59,709 nucleotides of DNA from NCBI RefSeq assembly GCF_000734965.1, contig NZ_JMTB01000063.1, forward strand, positions 1-59,709, written 5' to 3'. Every line of letters begins with the position of its first letter. Position 1 is the stretch's first letter. The stretch is from Trabulsiella guamensis ATCC 49490 (GTDB taxonomy: Bacteria; Pseudomonadota; Gammaproteobacteria; Enterobacterales; Enterobacteriaceae). The notes beneath the pieces are model-generated. The model did not search any database and was not told where the DNA came from. It worked only from the letters and a program-made list of their open reading frames with translations. Of the stretch, positions 11,699 to 22,035 are shown piece by piece. Position numbers and translations under genes: made by a program.

Positions 11699-12988
11699 GT
11701 GAAACATCTAACCGACATGGTGGAACAGCACAAACGCGGGAACGCCAACGGCATCTATGCCGTTTGTTCAGCACATCCTTTAGTGCTTGAATCCGCATTA
11801 CGCTTCGCTCAACAAAACCAGACCCCCCTGCTGATTGAAGCTACTTCAAATCAGGTTGATCAGTATGGCGGTTATACCGGCATGACGCCCGCCGACTTTC
11901 GCGGTTTTGTCTGTCGACTGGCCGACCAGCTTAATTTTCCCTCGTCCATGCTGATCCTGGGCGGCGACCACCTCGGTCCAAACCGCTGGCAAACGTTGCC
12001 CGCTGCGGAAGCGATGGCGCATGCCGATGATCTGATCAAAAGCTACGTCGCGGCGGGCTTCAAGAAAATCCACCTCGATTGCAGCATGTCATGCGCTGAC
12101 GACCCGATTCCGTTAACCGATGCTATCGTCGCCACCCGCGCCGCGCGACTGGCAAAAATCGCCGAAGAGACCTGCCGCGAACATTTTGGCGAATCCGACC
12201 TGGTGTATGTCATCGGTACGGAAGTTCCCGTTCCTGGCGGCGCGCATGAAACCCTGACCGAACTGGCAGTAACCACGCCGAAAGCCGCTCAGGATACGTT
12301 ACAGGCCCACCAGGACGCCTTTGCGGCGCTGGGTCTGAGCGACATCTGGCCGCGGATTATCGCGCTGGTTGTGCAGCCAGGCGTCGAATTTGACCATACC
12401 AACGTCATCGATTACCAGCCACAGAAAGCCGTCGCGCTCAGCAAAATGGTCGAAGCGTACGATACGCTCATCTACGAAGCGCACTCTACGGATTACCAGA
12501 CGCCACATGCGCTGCGTCAGTTAGTGATTGATCACTTCGCCATTCTGAAGGTTGGCCCGGCGCTGACTTTCGCGTTGCGTGAAGCGTTGTTCTCACTGGC
12601 CGCTGTAGAAGAAGAATTGTTACCGGCGAAAGCCTGTTCCGGTTTGCGCCACGTACTGGAAAACGTGATGCTCGATCGCCCCGAATACTGGCAAAGCCAC
12701 TACCACGGCGACGGCAACGCCCGGCGTCTGGCCAGGGGTTATAGCTATTCTGACCGCGTTCGTTACTACTGGCCGGACAAACACATTGATAGCGCCTTTG
12801 AAAGCCTGGTGCGCAACCTGGCCGATGATCCTATTCCGCTGCCGCTGATAAGCCAGTACCTGCCGTTGCAATACGCCAAAGTGCGGGAAGGCACGCTGAA
12901 GGCCACACCACGGGAACTCATTATCGATCACATTCAGGACATCCTGCGCCAGTACCACGATGCCTGTCAGAGTCGTCATAACCCATAA
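11699..12988 (+). CDS. kbaZ: KbaZ, tagatose-1,6-bisphosphate aldolase accessory subunit
   Basis: Non-catalytic subunit (also AgaZ) that gives full activity and stability to the KbaY aldolase. The 429-aa product from the GTG at 11699 begins [14 protein letters not shown], matching E. coli KbaZ; segments such as [17 protein letters not shown] and [10 protein letters not shown] are strongly conserved. The start is uncertain: AGAGGAAA sits only two bases before this GTG, while an ATG four codons upstream (11687) has no visible ribosome-binding site. First gene of the agaZVWEFA transcription unit, 19 bp before agaV. Confidence 0.96.
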   Translation: MKHLTDMVEQHKRGNANGIYAVCSAHPLVLESALRFAQQNQTPLLIEATSNQVDQYGGYTGMTPADFRGFVCRLADQLNFPSSMLILGGDHLGPNRWQTLPAAEAMAHADDLIKSYVAAGFKKIHLDCSMSCADDPIPLTDAIVATRAARLAKIAEETCREHFGESDLVYVIGTEVPVPGGAHETLTELAVTTPKAAQDTLQAHQDAFAALGLSDIWPRIIALVVQPGVEFDHTNVIDYQPQKAVALSKMVEAYDTLIYEAHSTDYQTPHALRQLVIDHFAILKVGPALTFALREALFSLAAVEEELLPAKACSGLRHVLENVMLDRPEYWQSHYHGDGNARRLARGYSYSDRVRYYWPDKHIDSAFESLVRNLADDPIPLPLISQYLPLQYAKVREGTLKATPRELIIDHIQDILRQYHDACQSRHNP

Positions 12989-13007
12989 CAAATAAGAGGG
13001 AAAAGCT

Positions 13008-13481
13008 ATGCCAAACATCGTCTTAAGCCGTATTGACGAACGTTTAATTCACGGTCAGGTGGGCGTGCAATGGGTTGGATTTGCTGGCGCAAACCTGGTG
13101 TTAGTGGCCAACGACGAGGTCGCGGAAGATCCCGTACAGCAAAACCTGATGGAGATGGTGCTGGCCGAAGGGATCGCCGTTCGTTTCTGGACGCTGCAAA
13201 AGGTGATCGACAACATTCACCGCGCGGCCGATCGCCAGAAGATCCTGTTGGTCTGCAAATCACCGGCGGATTTCCTCACGCTGGTGAAAGGTGGCGTGCC
13301 GATCACGCGAATCAACGTCGGCAACATGCATTACGCCAATGGCAAGCAACAAATTGCAAAAACGGTATCTGTCGACGCCACGGACATTGACGCACTGAAC
13401 GGCCTGAAAACTGCCGGTGTGGAGTGCTTCGTGCAGGGCGTTCCAACAGAACCCGCTGTCGATATTTTCAAACTTCTCTGA
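13008..13481 (+). CDS. agaV: AgaV, PTS EIIB for N-acetylgalactosamine
   Basis: Cytoplasmic EIIB component of the mannose-family phosphotransferase system for GalNAc. The 157-aa product has the phospho-acceptor histidine in ERLIHGQVG (His15) and the family signature NVGNMHYANGKQQI. It precedes agaW by 10 bp. It is paralogous to AgaB about 6 kb downstream, which serves the galactosamine system. K-12 retains agaV and agaW but has lost agaE and agaF; here the set is complete. Confidence 0.97.
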   Translation: MPNIVLSRIDERLIHGQVGVQWVGFAGANLVLVANDEVAEDPVQQNLMEMVLAEGIAVRFWTLQKVIDNIHRAADRQKILLVCKSPADFLTLVKGGVPITRINVGNMHYANGKQQIAKTVSVDATDIDALNGLKTAGVECFVQGVPTEPAVDIFKLL

Positions 13482-13491
13482 GGGATACGCG

Positions 13492-14271
13492 ATGGAAATC
13501 AGTCTGTTACAGGCTTTTTCTCTGGGCTTACTCGCCTTTATCGCTGGACTGGACATGTTCAACGGCCTGACACACATGCACCGTCCGGTAGTGTTAGGTC
13601 CGCTGGTGGGTCTGATCCTGGGCGATCTGCATACCGGTATTTTGACAGGCGGTACGCTGGAACTGGTATGGATGGGCCTTGCGCCGCTGGCCGGGGCGCA
13701 GCCGCCTAACGTCATTATCGGTACGATCGTCGGCACCACTTTTGCCATCACCACTGGCGTTAAACCGGAGGTGGCGGTAGGCGTTGCGGTACCGTTCGCC
13801 GTTGCCGTGCAAATGGGGATCACCTTCCTGTTCTCGGTGATGTCAGGCGTCATGTCACGCTGCGACCGAATGGCTGCCAATGCGGACACTCGCGGTATTG
13901 AGCGGGTTAACTATCTGGCGCTGCTGGCGCTTGGTATCTTCTATTTTCTCTGTGCGTTCCTGCCCATCTACTTTGGTGCGGAACACGCCAAAACCGCTAT
14001 TGATGTGCTGCCGCAGCGTCTGATTGACGGCCTGGGCGTCGCCGGGGGCATCATGCCGGCTATCGGTTTTGCCGTGCTGCTGAAAATCATGATGAAGAAC
14101 GTTTACATCCCGTACTTTATTGTCGGTTTCGTTGCCGCCGCCTGGCTGAAACTGCCGGTCCTGGCGATTGCCGCCGCGGCACTGGCGATGGCGCTGATCG
14201 ATCTCTTGCGCAAAGACCCGGAACCTAAAGTGTCTCAGCCACAGAAAGAGGAATTTGAAGATGGCATCTAA
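13492..14271 (+). CDS. agaW: AgaW, PTS EIIC for N-acetylgalactosamine
   Basis: Membrane EIIC component of the mannose-family PTS. The 259-aa product starts at the ATG at 13492 (MEISLLQAF) with GAGGGA upstream; an in-frame ORF extending back to 13417 overlaps agaV and is not homologous. It shows multiple hydrophobic helices and the family motif TGGTLELVWMGLAPLAGAQPPN. Its 3' end overlaps agaE by 11 bp, indicating translational coupling. Confidence 0.96.
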   Translation: MEISLLQAFSLGLLAFIAGLDMFNGLTHMHRPVVLGPLVGLILGDLHTGILTGGTLELVWMGLAPLAGAQPPNVIIGTIVGTTFAITTGVKPEVAVGVAVPFAVAVQMGITFLFSVMSGVMSRCDRMAANADTRGIERVNYLALLALGIFYFLCAFLPIYFGAEHAKTAIDVLPQRLIDGLGVAGGIMPAIGFAVLLKIMMKNVYIPYFIVGFVAAAWLKLPVLAIAAAALAMALIDLLRKDPEPKVSQPQKEEFEDGI

Positions 14272-15139
14272 TCAAACCACCCTGCCGGGTGTTCCGGCGC
14301 AGGAAGAGACGCTGCTGTCTGGCGTAAACGAAAATATCTATGAAGATCAGTCCATTGGTGAGGAACTGACGAAGAAAGATATTAACCGGGTGGCATGGCG
14401 TTCGATGCTGCTTCAGGCGTCTTTCAACTATGAACGTATGCAGGCATCCGGCTGGCTGTACGGTCTGCTACCCGCGCTGAAAAAGATCCATACCAACAAG
14501 CGCGATCTCGCCCGGGCGATGAAAGGCCACATGGGGTTCTTTAACACCCATCCGTTCCTCGTCACGTTCGTTATTGGCATCATCCTGGCGATGGAACGTT
14601 CCAAGCAGGATGTGAACAGTATTCAGAACACCAAAATTGCCGTCGGTGCACCGCTGGGCGGGATTGGCGACGCCATGTTCTGGCTGACGCTGCTGCCGAT
14701 TTGCGGCGGTATCGGCGCCAGTCTGGCGCTGCAGGGTTCGATTCTCGGCGCGGTCGTCTTCCTGCTGCTGTTCAACGTGGTACATCTGGGCCTGCGTTTC
14801 GGTCTTGCGCATTACTCTTATCGTATGGGTGTCGCGGCAATCCCGTTGATCAAAGCCAACACCAAAAAAGTGGGGCATGCTGCTTCTATCGTCGGGATGA
14901 CCGTGATTGGTGCGCTGGTCGCCACCTATGTGCGGCTGAACACCACGCTGGAAATCACTGCTGGTGATGCTGTGGTTAAGCTGCAGACTGACGTTATCGA
15001 TAAGCTGATGCCTGCTTTCCTGCCGCTGGTTTATACACTGACCATGTACGCGCTGGTGCGTCGTGGGTGGAGCCCGCTGCGTCTTATTGTTATCACCGTC
15101 ATACTGGGTATTGTCGGCAAGTTTGCCCACTTCCTGTAA
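14261..15139 (+). CDS. agaE: AgaE, PTS EIID for N-acetylgalactosamine
   Basis: Membrane EIID component partnering AgaW. The 292-aa product starts at ATG 14261 (MASNQTTLPG); a TTG two codons upstream is also in frame. The EIID signatures LLQASFNYERMQASGW and GAPLGGIGDAMFWLTLLP are present, with hydrophobic helices in the C-terminal third. This gene is missing in E. coli K-12, where a deletion fused the cluster, but present in E. coli C and O157:H7. Here it is intact, predicting growth on GalNAc. It overlaps agaW and lies 16 bp before agaF. Confidence 0.96.
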   Translation: MASNQTTLPGVPAQEETLLSGVNENIYEDQSIGEELTKKDINRVAWRSMLLQASFNYERMQASGWLYGLLPALKKIHTNKRDLARAMKGHMGFFNTHPFLVTFVIGIILAMERSKQDVNSIQNTKIAVGAPLGGIGDAMFWLTLLPICGGIGASLALQGSILGAVVFLLLFNVVHLGLRFGLAHYSYRMGVAAIPLIKANTKKVGHAASIVGMTVIGALVATYVRLNTTLEITAGDAVVKLQTDVIDKLMPAFLPLVYTLTMYALVRRGWSPLRLIVITVILGIVGKFAHFL

Positions 15140-15155
15140 GTAAAAAGGAGTCATG

Positions 15156-15590
15156 ATGATAGGCATTATTCTTTGCGGTCACGGTGGGTTTGCCAGCGGT
15201 CTGGAAAAGGCTATGAAGCAGATCCTCGGTAGTCAGCCGCAATTCATCGCCGTTGATTTTCCGGAAACCTCGAGCACGGCGTTACTGACGTCGCAGCTGG
15301 AGGGCGCAATGGGCGATCTCGATCCAAATGAACAGATCGTGTTCCTGACCGATCTGCTTGGCGGTACCCCTTTCCGCGTCGCCTCAACCCTTGCGATGCA
15401 AAGACCGGGTTGCGAAGTGATCACCGGGACCAACCTGCAATTACTGCTGGAAATGGCGCTGGAGCGTGACGGACTGAGCAGCGAAGAGTTTCGTATCGGC
15501 GCGCTGGAAAGTGGTCATCGTGGCCTCACCAGCCTGGCCGATGAGTTGAGCCGCAGCCGTGAAGAAACGCCTGATGAAGGAGGCATATGA
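15156..15590 (+). CDS. agaF: AgaF, PTS EIIA for N-acetylgalactosamine/galactosamine
   Basis: Cytoplasmic EIIA domain protein of the mannose PTS family. The 144-aa product from ATG 15156 has the phospho-acceptor His9 in LCGHGGFASG and the conserved FLTDLLGGTPFRVAS. A second ATG directly upstream (15153) would add one residue. It is the only EIIA encoded in the cluster, so it probably serves both the AgaVWE and AgaBCD permeases, as proposed for E. coli. Its stop overlaps the agaA start (ATGA). Confidence 0.95.
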   Translation: MIGIILCGHGGFASGLEKAMKQILGSQPQFIAVDFPETSSTALLTSQLEGAMGDLDPNEQIVFLTDLLGGTPFRVASTLAMQRPGCEVITGTNLQLLLEMALERDGLSSEEFRIGALESGHRGLTSLADELSRSREETPDEGGI

Positions 15591-16720
15591 GCTTTGTGCT
15601 ACGCGCCAGGCGGCTGTTGAGCGAACAGGGTTGGCTTGACGATCATCAACTTCGCATTGAGGACGGCACAATCGTGGCGATTGAGCCCATTCCGGCAGGC
15701 GTCACCGTACGTGACGCCGGGCTGCTCTGCCCAGCGTATATCGACATTCACGTTCATGGCGGCGCAGGCGTTGATGTCATGGATGACGCTCCGCAAACGC
15801 TGGATAGTCTGGCAATGCATAAAGCACGTGAAGGGGTGGGGGCCTGGTGCCCCACCACCGTCACCGCGCCGCTGGATGCCATTCATGCAGCCCTGAAGCG
15901 CATCGCGGAACGACGCCAGCGCGGCGGGCCGGGCGCGCAGATCCTCGGCAGCTATCTCGAAGGCCCCTACTTTACACCACAGAATAAAGGTGCTCATCCG
16001 CCGGAATGGTTTCGCGAGCTGGATATCGCCGAGCTGGATGCGCTCATCGCGCTAGCCCAGGGCTCCCTGAGCGTGGTGGCGCTGGCACCAGAAAAACCGG
16101 GTGCGCTGCAGGCCATCAGACACCTGAAACAGCGGGGCGTCCGGGTCATGCTCGGCCACAGCGCGGCCACATGGGCGCAGACCGTCGCGGCGTTTGATGC
16201 CGGTGCTGACGGGCTAGTGCACTGTTTCAACGGCATGACGGGGTTACATCACCGCGAGCCGGGCATGGTCGGCGCCGGGCTGACCGACCAACGCGCCAGG
16301 CTTGAGCTTATCGCCGATGGTCATCACGTTCATCCTGCAGCGATGCAGCTCTGCGCCCACTGCGCCGGAGAGCGGATCGTGCTCATCACCGATGCCATGC
16401 GGGCGGCCGGGATGCCTGACGGGCGCTACGATATTTGCGGTTACGATGTTGAGATGCACGACGGCATCGTACGCACCGCCGCGGGCGGGCTGGCAGGAAG
16501 CACACTGTCGCTTGATGCCGCGGTACGAAACATGGTGCAGCAGGTGGGCGTCAGCCCGGAAGAAGCTATCGCTATGGCCTCGCTGCACCCGGCAAAACTC
16601 CTGGGCGTTGACGACGAGTTGGGATCGATCCGTCCTGGCAAACGCGCGAGCCTGATCGCGCTCGACAGTAAGCTACATTTGCAACAAACCTGGGTTCAAG
16701 GCCTGGCTATTCCCCTATAG
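15587..16720 (+). CDS. agaA: AgaA, N-acetylgalactosamine-6-phosphate deacetylase
   Basis: Amidohydrolase that removes acetate from GalNAc-6-phosphate to give galactosamine-6-phosphate, paralogous to NagA. The 377-aa protein shows the metal motif DIHVHGG (His55, His57), YLEGPYF, MLGHSAATW, HCFNGM and the C-terminal ASLHPAKLLG. Length equals the intact enzyme of E. coli O157:H7; K-12 has only a 5'-truncated copy. Start overlaps agaF by four bases. Last gene before a terminator, after which agaS has its own promoter region. Confidence 0.96.
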   Translation: MSFVLRARRLLSEQGWLDDHQLRIEDGTIVAIEPIPAGVTVRDAGLLCPAYIDIHVHGGAGVDVMDDAPQTLDSLAMHKAREGVGAWCPTTVTAPLDAIHAALKRIAERRQRGGPGAQILGSYLEGPYFTPQNKGAHPPEWFRELDIAELDALIALAQGSLSVVALAPEKPGALQAIRHLKQRGVRVMLGHSAATWAQTVAAFDAGADGLVHCFNGMTGLHHREPGMVGAGLTDQRARLELIADGHHVHPAAMQLCAHCAGERIVLITDAMRAAGMPDGRYDICGYDVEMHDGIVRTAAGGLAGSTLSLDAAVRNMVQQVGVSPEEAIAMASLHPAKLLGVDDELGSIRPGKRASLIALDSKLHLQQTWVQGLAIPL

Positions 16721-16745
16721 CCCTTTCAGTGTGTGTCACTTTAGC

Positions 16746-16778
16746 CTGCAACGTCTCCATTGCGGGCTTTTTTTTCCT
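16746..16778 (+). terminator. Intrinsic terminator after agaA
   Basis: Stem GCCTGCAA / TTGCGGGC with an eight-base loop followed by eight or more T residues, ending the agaZVWEFA transcript before the agaS promoter. Confidence 0.85.
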
Positions 16779-16828
16779 TTCCTCTGCGGAAAAGAGATCC
16801 GTCTTTAACAAAATAAAATTGTTTATTT

Positions 16829-16969
16829 ATCAAAACGAAAGCTTTCACAGTCCCCTTTGCGATCACATTTTTCGTTTTATTTTCTTTTCTCACATTGAAC
16901 TTTCGTTTTCTTTTTTGTAGATTTCAATTAGTAGATTATGCAATTAAGTGAAACGAAACGAAAGAAAAT
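16829..16969. promoter_or_regulatory. AgaR-like operators before agaS
   Basis: Four copies of the CGTTTYRTTT-type AgaR motif: 16829-16846 (minus orientation), 16868-16890 and 16897-16920 (plus), and 16948-16969 (minus, AAACGAAACGAAAG). They sit in the 297-bp region between agaA and agaS, which otherwise holds only the terminator. E. coli AgaR binds several sites at the equivalent promoter. Confidence 0.8.
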
Positions 16970-17017
16970 GGCAGATGCCGATTCGTCTTCGGCTTTCACC
17001 CGACTAAGGATTGAGTT

Positions 17018-19064
<2,047 letters not shown>

Positions 19065-19090
19065 AAAAATATATCACTATCATAGAATTT

Positions 19091-19149
19091 GATTGCATCA
19101 GACACCCTGATGCAATCAATGTGAAAAATAACAGATGCTATCTGTTATT
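19091..19149. repeat. Two tandem perfect hairpins between kbaY and agaB
   Basis: Arm GATTGCATCAG with its perfect complement after a five-base loop (19091-19117), then AATAACAGAT / ATCTGTTATT with a three-base loop (19127-19149). Neither is followed by a T run. They could stabilise or attenuate the mRNA between enzyme and permease genes. Confidence 0.75.
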
Positions 19150-19237
19150 AGCGGGGGAATGAATCAGGACGATGTTTTCAAAACTCTCATAGAGGATGGG
19201 CATAAACGATATTCACGTTATTACAGGAATTCATGAT

Positions 19238-19714
19238 ATGAGCAGTCCAAATATTTTATTAACACGCATCGATAACCGTCTGGTGCATGGTCAGGTGGGT
19301 GTGACCTGGACCACAGCCATTGGCGCAAATCTGGTTGTGGTTGTTGATGATGACGTTGCGAAAGATGAAATGCAGCAGAAGTTAATGAGTTTTACCGCCG
19401 AAAACTATGGTTTCGGCATTCGCTTCTTCAGCATTGAAAAAACCATCAATATCATCGCTAAGGCCGCACCACATCAGAAGATTTTCCTTATTTGCCGTAC
19501 ACCCTCTACGGTCAGAAAACTGCTGGAAGGCGGTGTGCCACTGAAAGATGTGAACGTAGGGAATATGCACTTTTCGGAAGGTAAAAAACAGATTAGCAGC
19601 AAAGTCTATGTCGACGAAAGCGATCTGAATGACCTGCGCTTTATTAAAAGCAATGGGGTAAATGTGTTTATTCAGGACGTCCCTGGTGATGCTAAAGAGG
19701 GCATTCCTGACTAA
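19238..19714 (+). CDS. agaB: AgaB, PTS EIIB for galactosamine
   Basis: EIIB component of the second mannose-family PTS, assigned to galactosamine. The 158-aa product begins at ATG 19238 (MSSPNILLTRIDNRL), with AGGAA upstream; a frame reaching back to 19196 adds 14 non-homologous residues. The phospho-histidine is in NRLVHGQVG (His17) and NVGNMHFSEGKKQI is conserved. It is paralogous to AgaV. It is separated from kbaY by 173 bp containing two hairpins and followed by agaC after 52 bp. Confidence 0.96.
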   Translation: MSSPNILLTRIDNRLVHGQVGVTWTTAIGANLVVVVDDDVAKDEMQQKLMSFTAENYGFGIRFFSIEKTINIIAKAAPHQKIFLICRTPSTVRKLLEGGVPLKDVNVGNMHFSEGKKQISSKVYVDESDLNDLRFIKSNGVNVFIQDVPGDAKEGIPD

Positions 19715-19766
19715 CAACGCTGTCTCGATAAATTTTCAGGTAATATAATGACGACGAGGCAATAAA

Positions 19767-20576
19767 ATGCATGAAATTACGCTTATTCAAGGCATATCGC
19801 TTGCCGCTCTTGTATTTGTTCTAGGGATCGATTTTTGGCTGGAAGCACTTTTTCTTTTTCGCCCCATTATCGTTTGTACCCTCACGGGTGCGATTCTGGG
19901 AGATATTCACATCGGTTTAATTACTGGTGGTCTGACCGAACTGGCTTTCGCAGGGTTAACACCTGCGGGCGGGGTTCAGCCGCCTAACCCGATTATGGCG
20001 GGGGTAATGACGACCGTCATTGCCTGGTCTACCGGCGTCGATGCAAAAACGGCGATCGGCTTAGGCCTCCCCTTTAGTCTGTTAATGCAGTACGTCATTC
20101 TATTCTTCTATTCGGCTTTCTCGCTGTTCATGAACAAAGCTGACAGATGCGCCAGAGAGGCCAATACGGCTGCCTTTGCCCGTCTGAACTGGACAACCAC
20201 GCTGATTGTGGCGTGTTCCTATTCCATCATTGCTTTCCTTTGTACCTATCTCGCTCAGGGCGCAATGCAGGCGCTGGTGAAATCCATGCCAGCCTGGTTG
20301 ACGCACGGGTTTGAAGTCGCGGGCGGCATTCTGCCAGCCGTCGGTTTTGGTCTGTTGCTGCGAGTCATGTTTAAAGCCCAGTACATTCCTTACTTCATCG
20401 CCGGCTTCCTGTTTGTTTGCTACATCCAGGTCAGCAACCTGCTGCCTGTTGCCGTATTAGGGGCTGGCTTCGCGGTGTATGAATACTTCAACGCGAAAGC
20501 AAAAGCTAAAGAAAGCGCGCAAGCTCTGCCTGCCGCCGCCAAAAATGACGAAGAGGACTACAGCAATGGGATCTGA
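19767..20576 (+). CDS. agaC: AgaC, PTS EIIC for galactosamine
   Basis: Membrane EIIC component partnering AgaB and AgaD. The 269-aa product has several hydrophobic helices and the family motif TGGLTELAFAGLTPAGGVQPPN split over residues about 52-73. The C-terminal tail is alanine/lysine rich (AKAKAKESAQALPAAAKNDEE) and ends overlapping agaD by 11 bp, as agaW overlaps agaE in the sister system. Confidence 0.96.
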   Translation: MHEITLIQGISLAALVFVLGIDFWLEALFLFRPIIVCTLTGAILGDIHIGLITGGLTELAFAGLTPAGGVQPPNPIMAGVMTTVIAWSTGVDAKTAIGLGLPFSLLMQYVILFFYSAFSLFMNKADRCAREANTAAFARLNWTTTLIVACSYSIIAFLCTYLAQGAMQALVKSMPAWLTHGFEVAGGILPAVGFGLLLRVMFKAQYIPYFIAGFLFVCYIQVSNLLPVAVLGAGFAVYEYFNAKAKAKESAQALPAAAKNDEEDYSNGI

Positions 20577-21357
20577 AATCAGTAAAAAAGATATCACTCG
20601 CTTAGGGTTTCGCTCCTCATTGCTCCAGGCGAGTTTTAACTACGAACGTATGCAGGCAGGCGGTTTCACCTGGGCGATGCTGCCGCTGCTGAAAAAGATC
20701 TACAAAAACGACAAAGCCGGGCTCAGCGCGGCGATGAGGGATAACCTGGAGTTTATTAACACCCACCCCAACCTGGTGGGCTTCCTGATGGGCCTGCTGA
20801 TCTCCATGGAAGAGAAAGGCGAAAATCGCAACACCATCAAAGGGTTAAAAGTGGCTCTTTTTGGCCCAATCGCCGGTATTGGTGATGCGATTTTCTGGTT
20901 CACCCTGCTGCCAATCATGGCGGGTATTTGTTCGTCCTTTGCCAGCCAGGGCAACCTGCTGGGGCCTATTTTGTTCTTCGCCGTTTACCTCGCCATTTTC
21001 TTCCTGCGCGTGGGCTGGACGCACGTCGGCTATACGGTGGGGATAAAAGCCATCGACAAGGTGCGGGAAAACTCGCAGATGATTGCCCGTTCGGCGACGA
21101 TCCTCGGTATTACGGTTATTGGTGGGCTCATCGCGTCGTATGTTCACATTAACGTGGTGACCACCTTCGCCATCGACGCCACCCACAACGTAGCGCTGCA
21201 GCAAGACTTCTTCGACAAGGTGTTCCCTAACATTTTGCCGATGGGCTATACGCTGCTGATGTACTACCTGCTGCGGGTGAAAAAAGCGCACCCGGTGATG
21301 CTGATTGCCGTGACGTTTGTGCTCGCGATTCTGGGTTCGGCGCTGGGAGTGCTCTAA
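20566..21357 (+). CDS. agaD: AgaD, PTS EIID for galactosamine
   Basis: Membrane EIID component. The 263-aa product starts at ATG 20566 (MGSEISKKDITRLGF), preceded by GAGGA inside agaC; the upstream extension in this frame is not homologous. EIID signatures LLQASFNYERMQAGGF and GPIAGIGDAIFWFTLLPIM are present. The stop at 21355-21357 abuts a shortened agaI: the usual intergenic spacer and the start of agaI are missing. Confidence 0.96.
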   Translation: MGSEISKKDITRLGFRSSLLQASFNYERMQAGGFTWAMLPLLKKIYKNDKAGLSAAMRDNLEFINTHPNLVGFLMGLLISMEEKGENRNTIKGLKVALFGPIAGIGDAIFWFTLLPIMAGICSSFASQGNLLGPILFFAVYLAIFFLRVGWTHVGYTVGIKAIDKVRENSQMIARSATILGITVIGGLIASYVHINVVTTFAIDATHNVALQQDFFDKVFPNILPMGYTLLMYYLLRVKKAHPVMLIAVTFVLAILGSALGVL

Positions 21358-21359
21358 AT

Positions 21360-22004
21360 GTTCGCCGCAAACCCGACGCGGTTATCTGTCTGGCGACGGG
21401 GGCGACGCCTTTGCTCACTTACCATTTATTTGTTCAGGCGGTGAAGGCTCAGCGGCTGGATGTCAGCCAGCTGACCTTCGTCAAACTGGATGAATGGGTC
21501 GGATTGCCCGCCGGTGCCGCAGGCACCTGCGAGACCTTCCTGCAAGAGCACATTATTCAGCCACTCGGGATCACCGACGAGCAGTACATTGCCTTCAATG
21601 CTGAAACGGCGGATGAGTGCGAGTGTGTTCGCATCGTTGACAGAATTGCACACCGCGGCGGGCTGGATTTGTGCCTGTTGGGTCTCGGGAAAAACGGTCA
21701 TCTCGGTCTCAACGAACCGGCTGCGTTTTTGCAGCCGTCATGCCATATCACTCAGCTTGATAATCAAACACGCCAGCATGACATGCTTAAGCAGGCTGGT
21801 TTACCCATCGAACAGGGCATCACGCTGGGGTTGGGGGATATTCTGGCCGCAAGGGAGGTACTGTTACTGGTTACAGGTGACGGCAAACAGCGCGCGTTTA
21901 CCGCGTTCTGCGAAGGAAAGGTCACTACCGAACTTCCCGCGTCGCTGCTGTGGCTGCATTCTGACGCCACCTGTCTGTACGATGGCTCGCTGTACGACTG
22001 TTAA
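21360..22004 (+). pseudogene. agaI: agaI, 5'-truncated NagB-like deaminase homologue
   Basis: Homologous to E. coli AgaI (251 aa, glucosamine-6-phosphate deaminase fold). Reading the frame back past the first TTG (21411), similarity begins at RKPDAVICLATGATP, only a few bases after the agaD stop. The first roughly 45 residues, including the opening strand and helix, and their start codon are gone. The only near starts are an out-of-frame ATG at 21358 and the TTG at 21411, inside the TGATP loop and without a ribosome-binding site. The remainder (LDEWVGLP, GLGKNGHLGLNEP) is open to 22004. AgaI is reported dispensable for GalNAc/GalN use in E. coli, so decay is plausible. Confidence 0.8.
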
Positions 22005-22010
22005 TACGAT

Positions 22011-22035
22011 AAAGGGCATCATTGTGATGCCTTTT
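22011..22035. terminator. Terminator between agaI and the Fic gene
   Basis: Stem AAAGGGCATCA / TGATGCCTTTT with a three-base loop, followed by ATTTTATC; it lies between convergent genes and can act in both directions. Confidence 0.85.
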
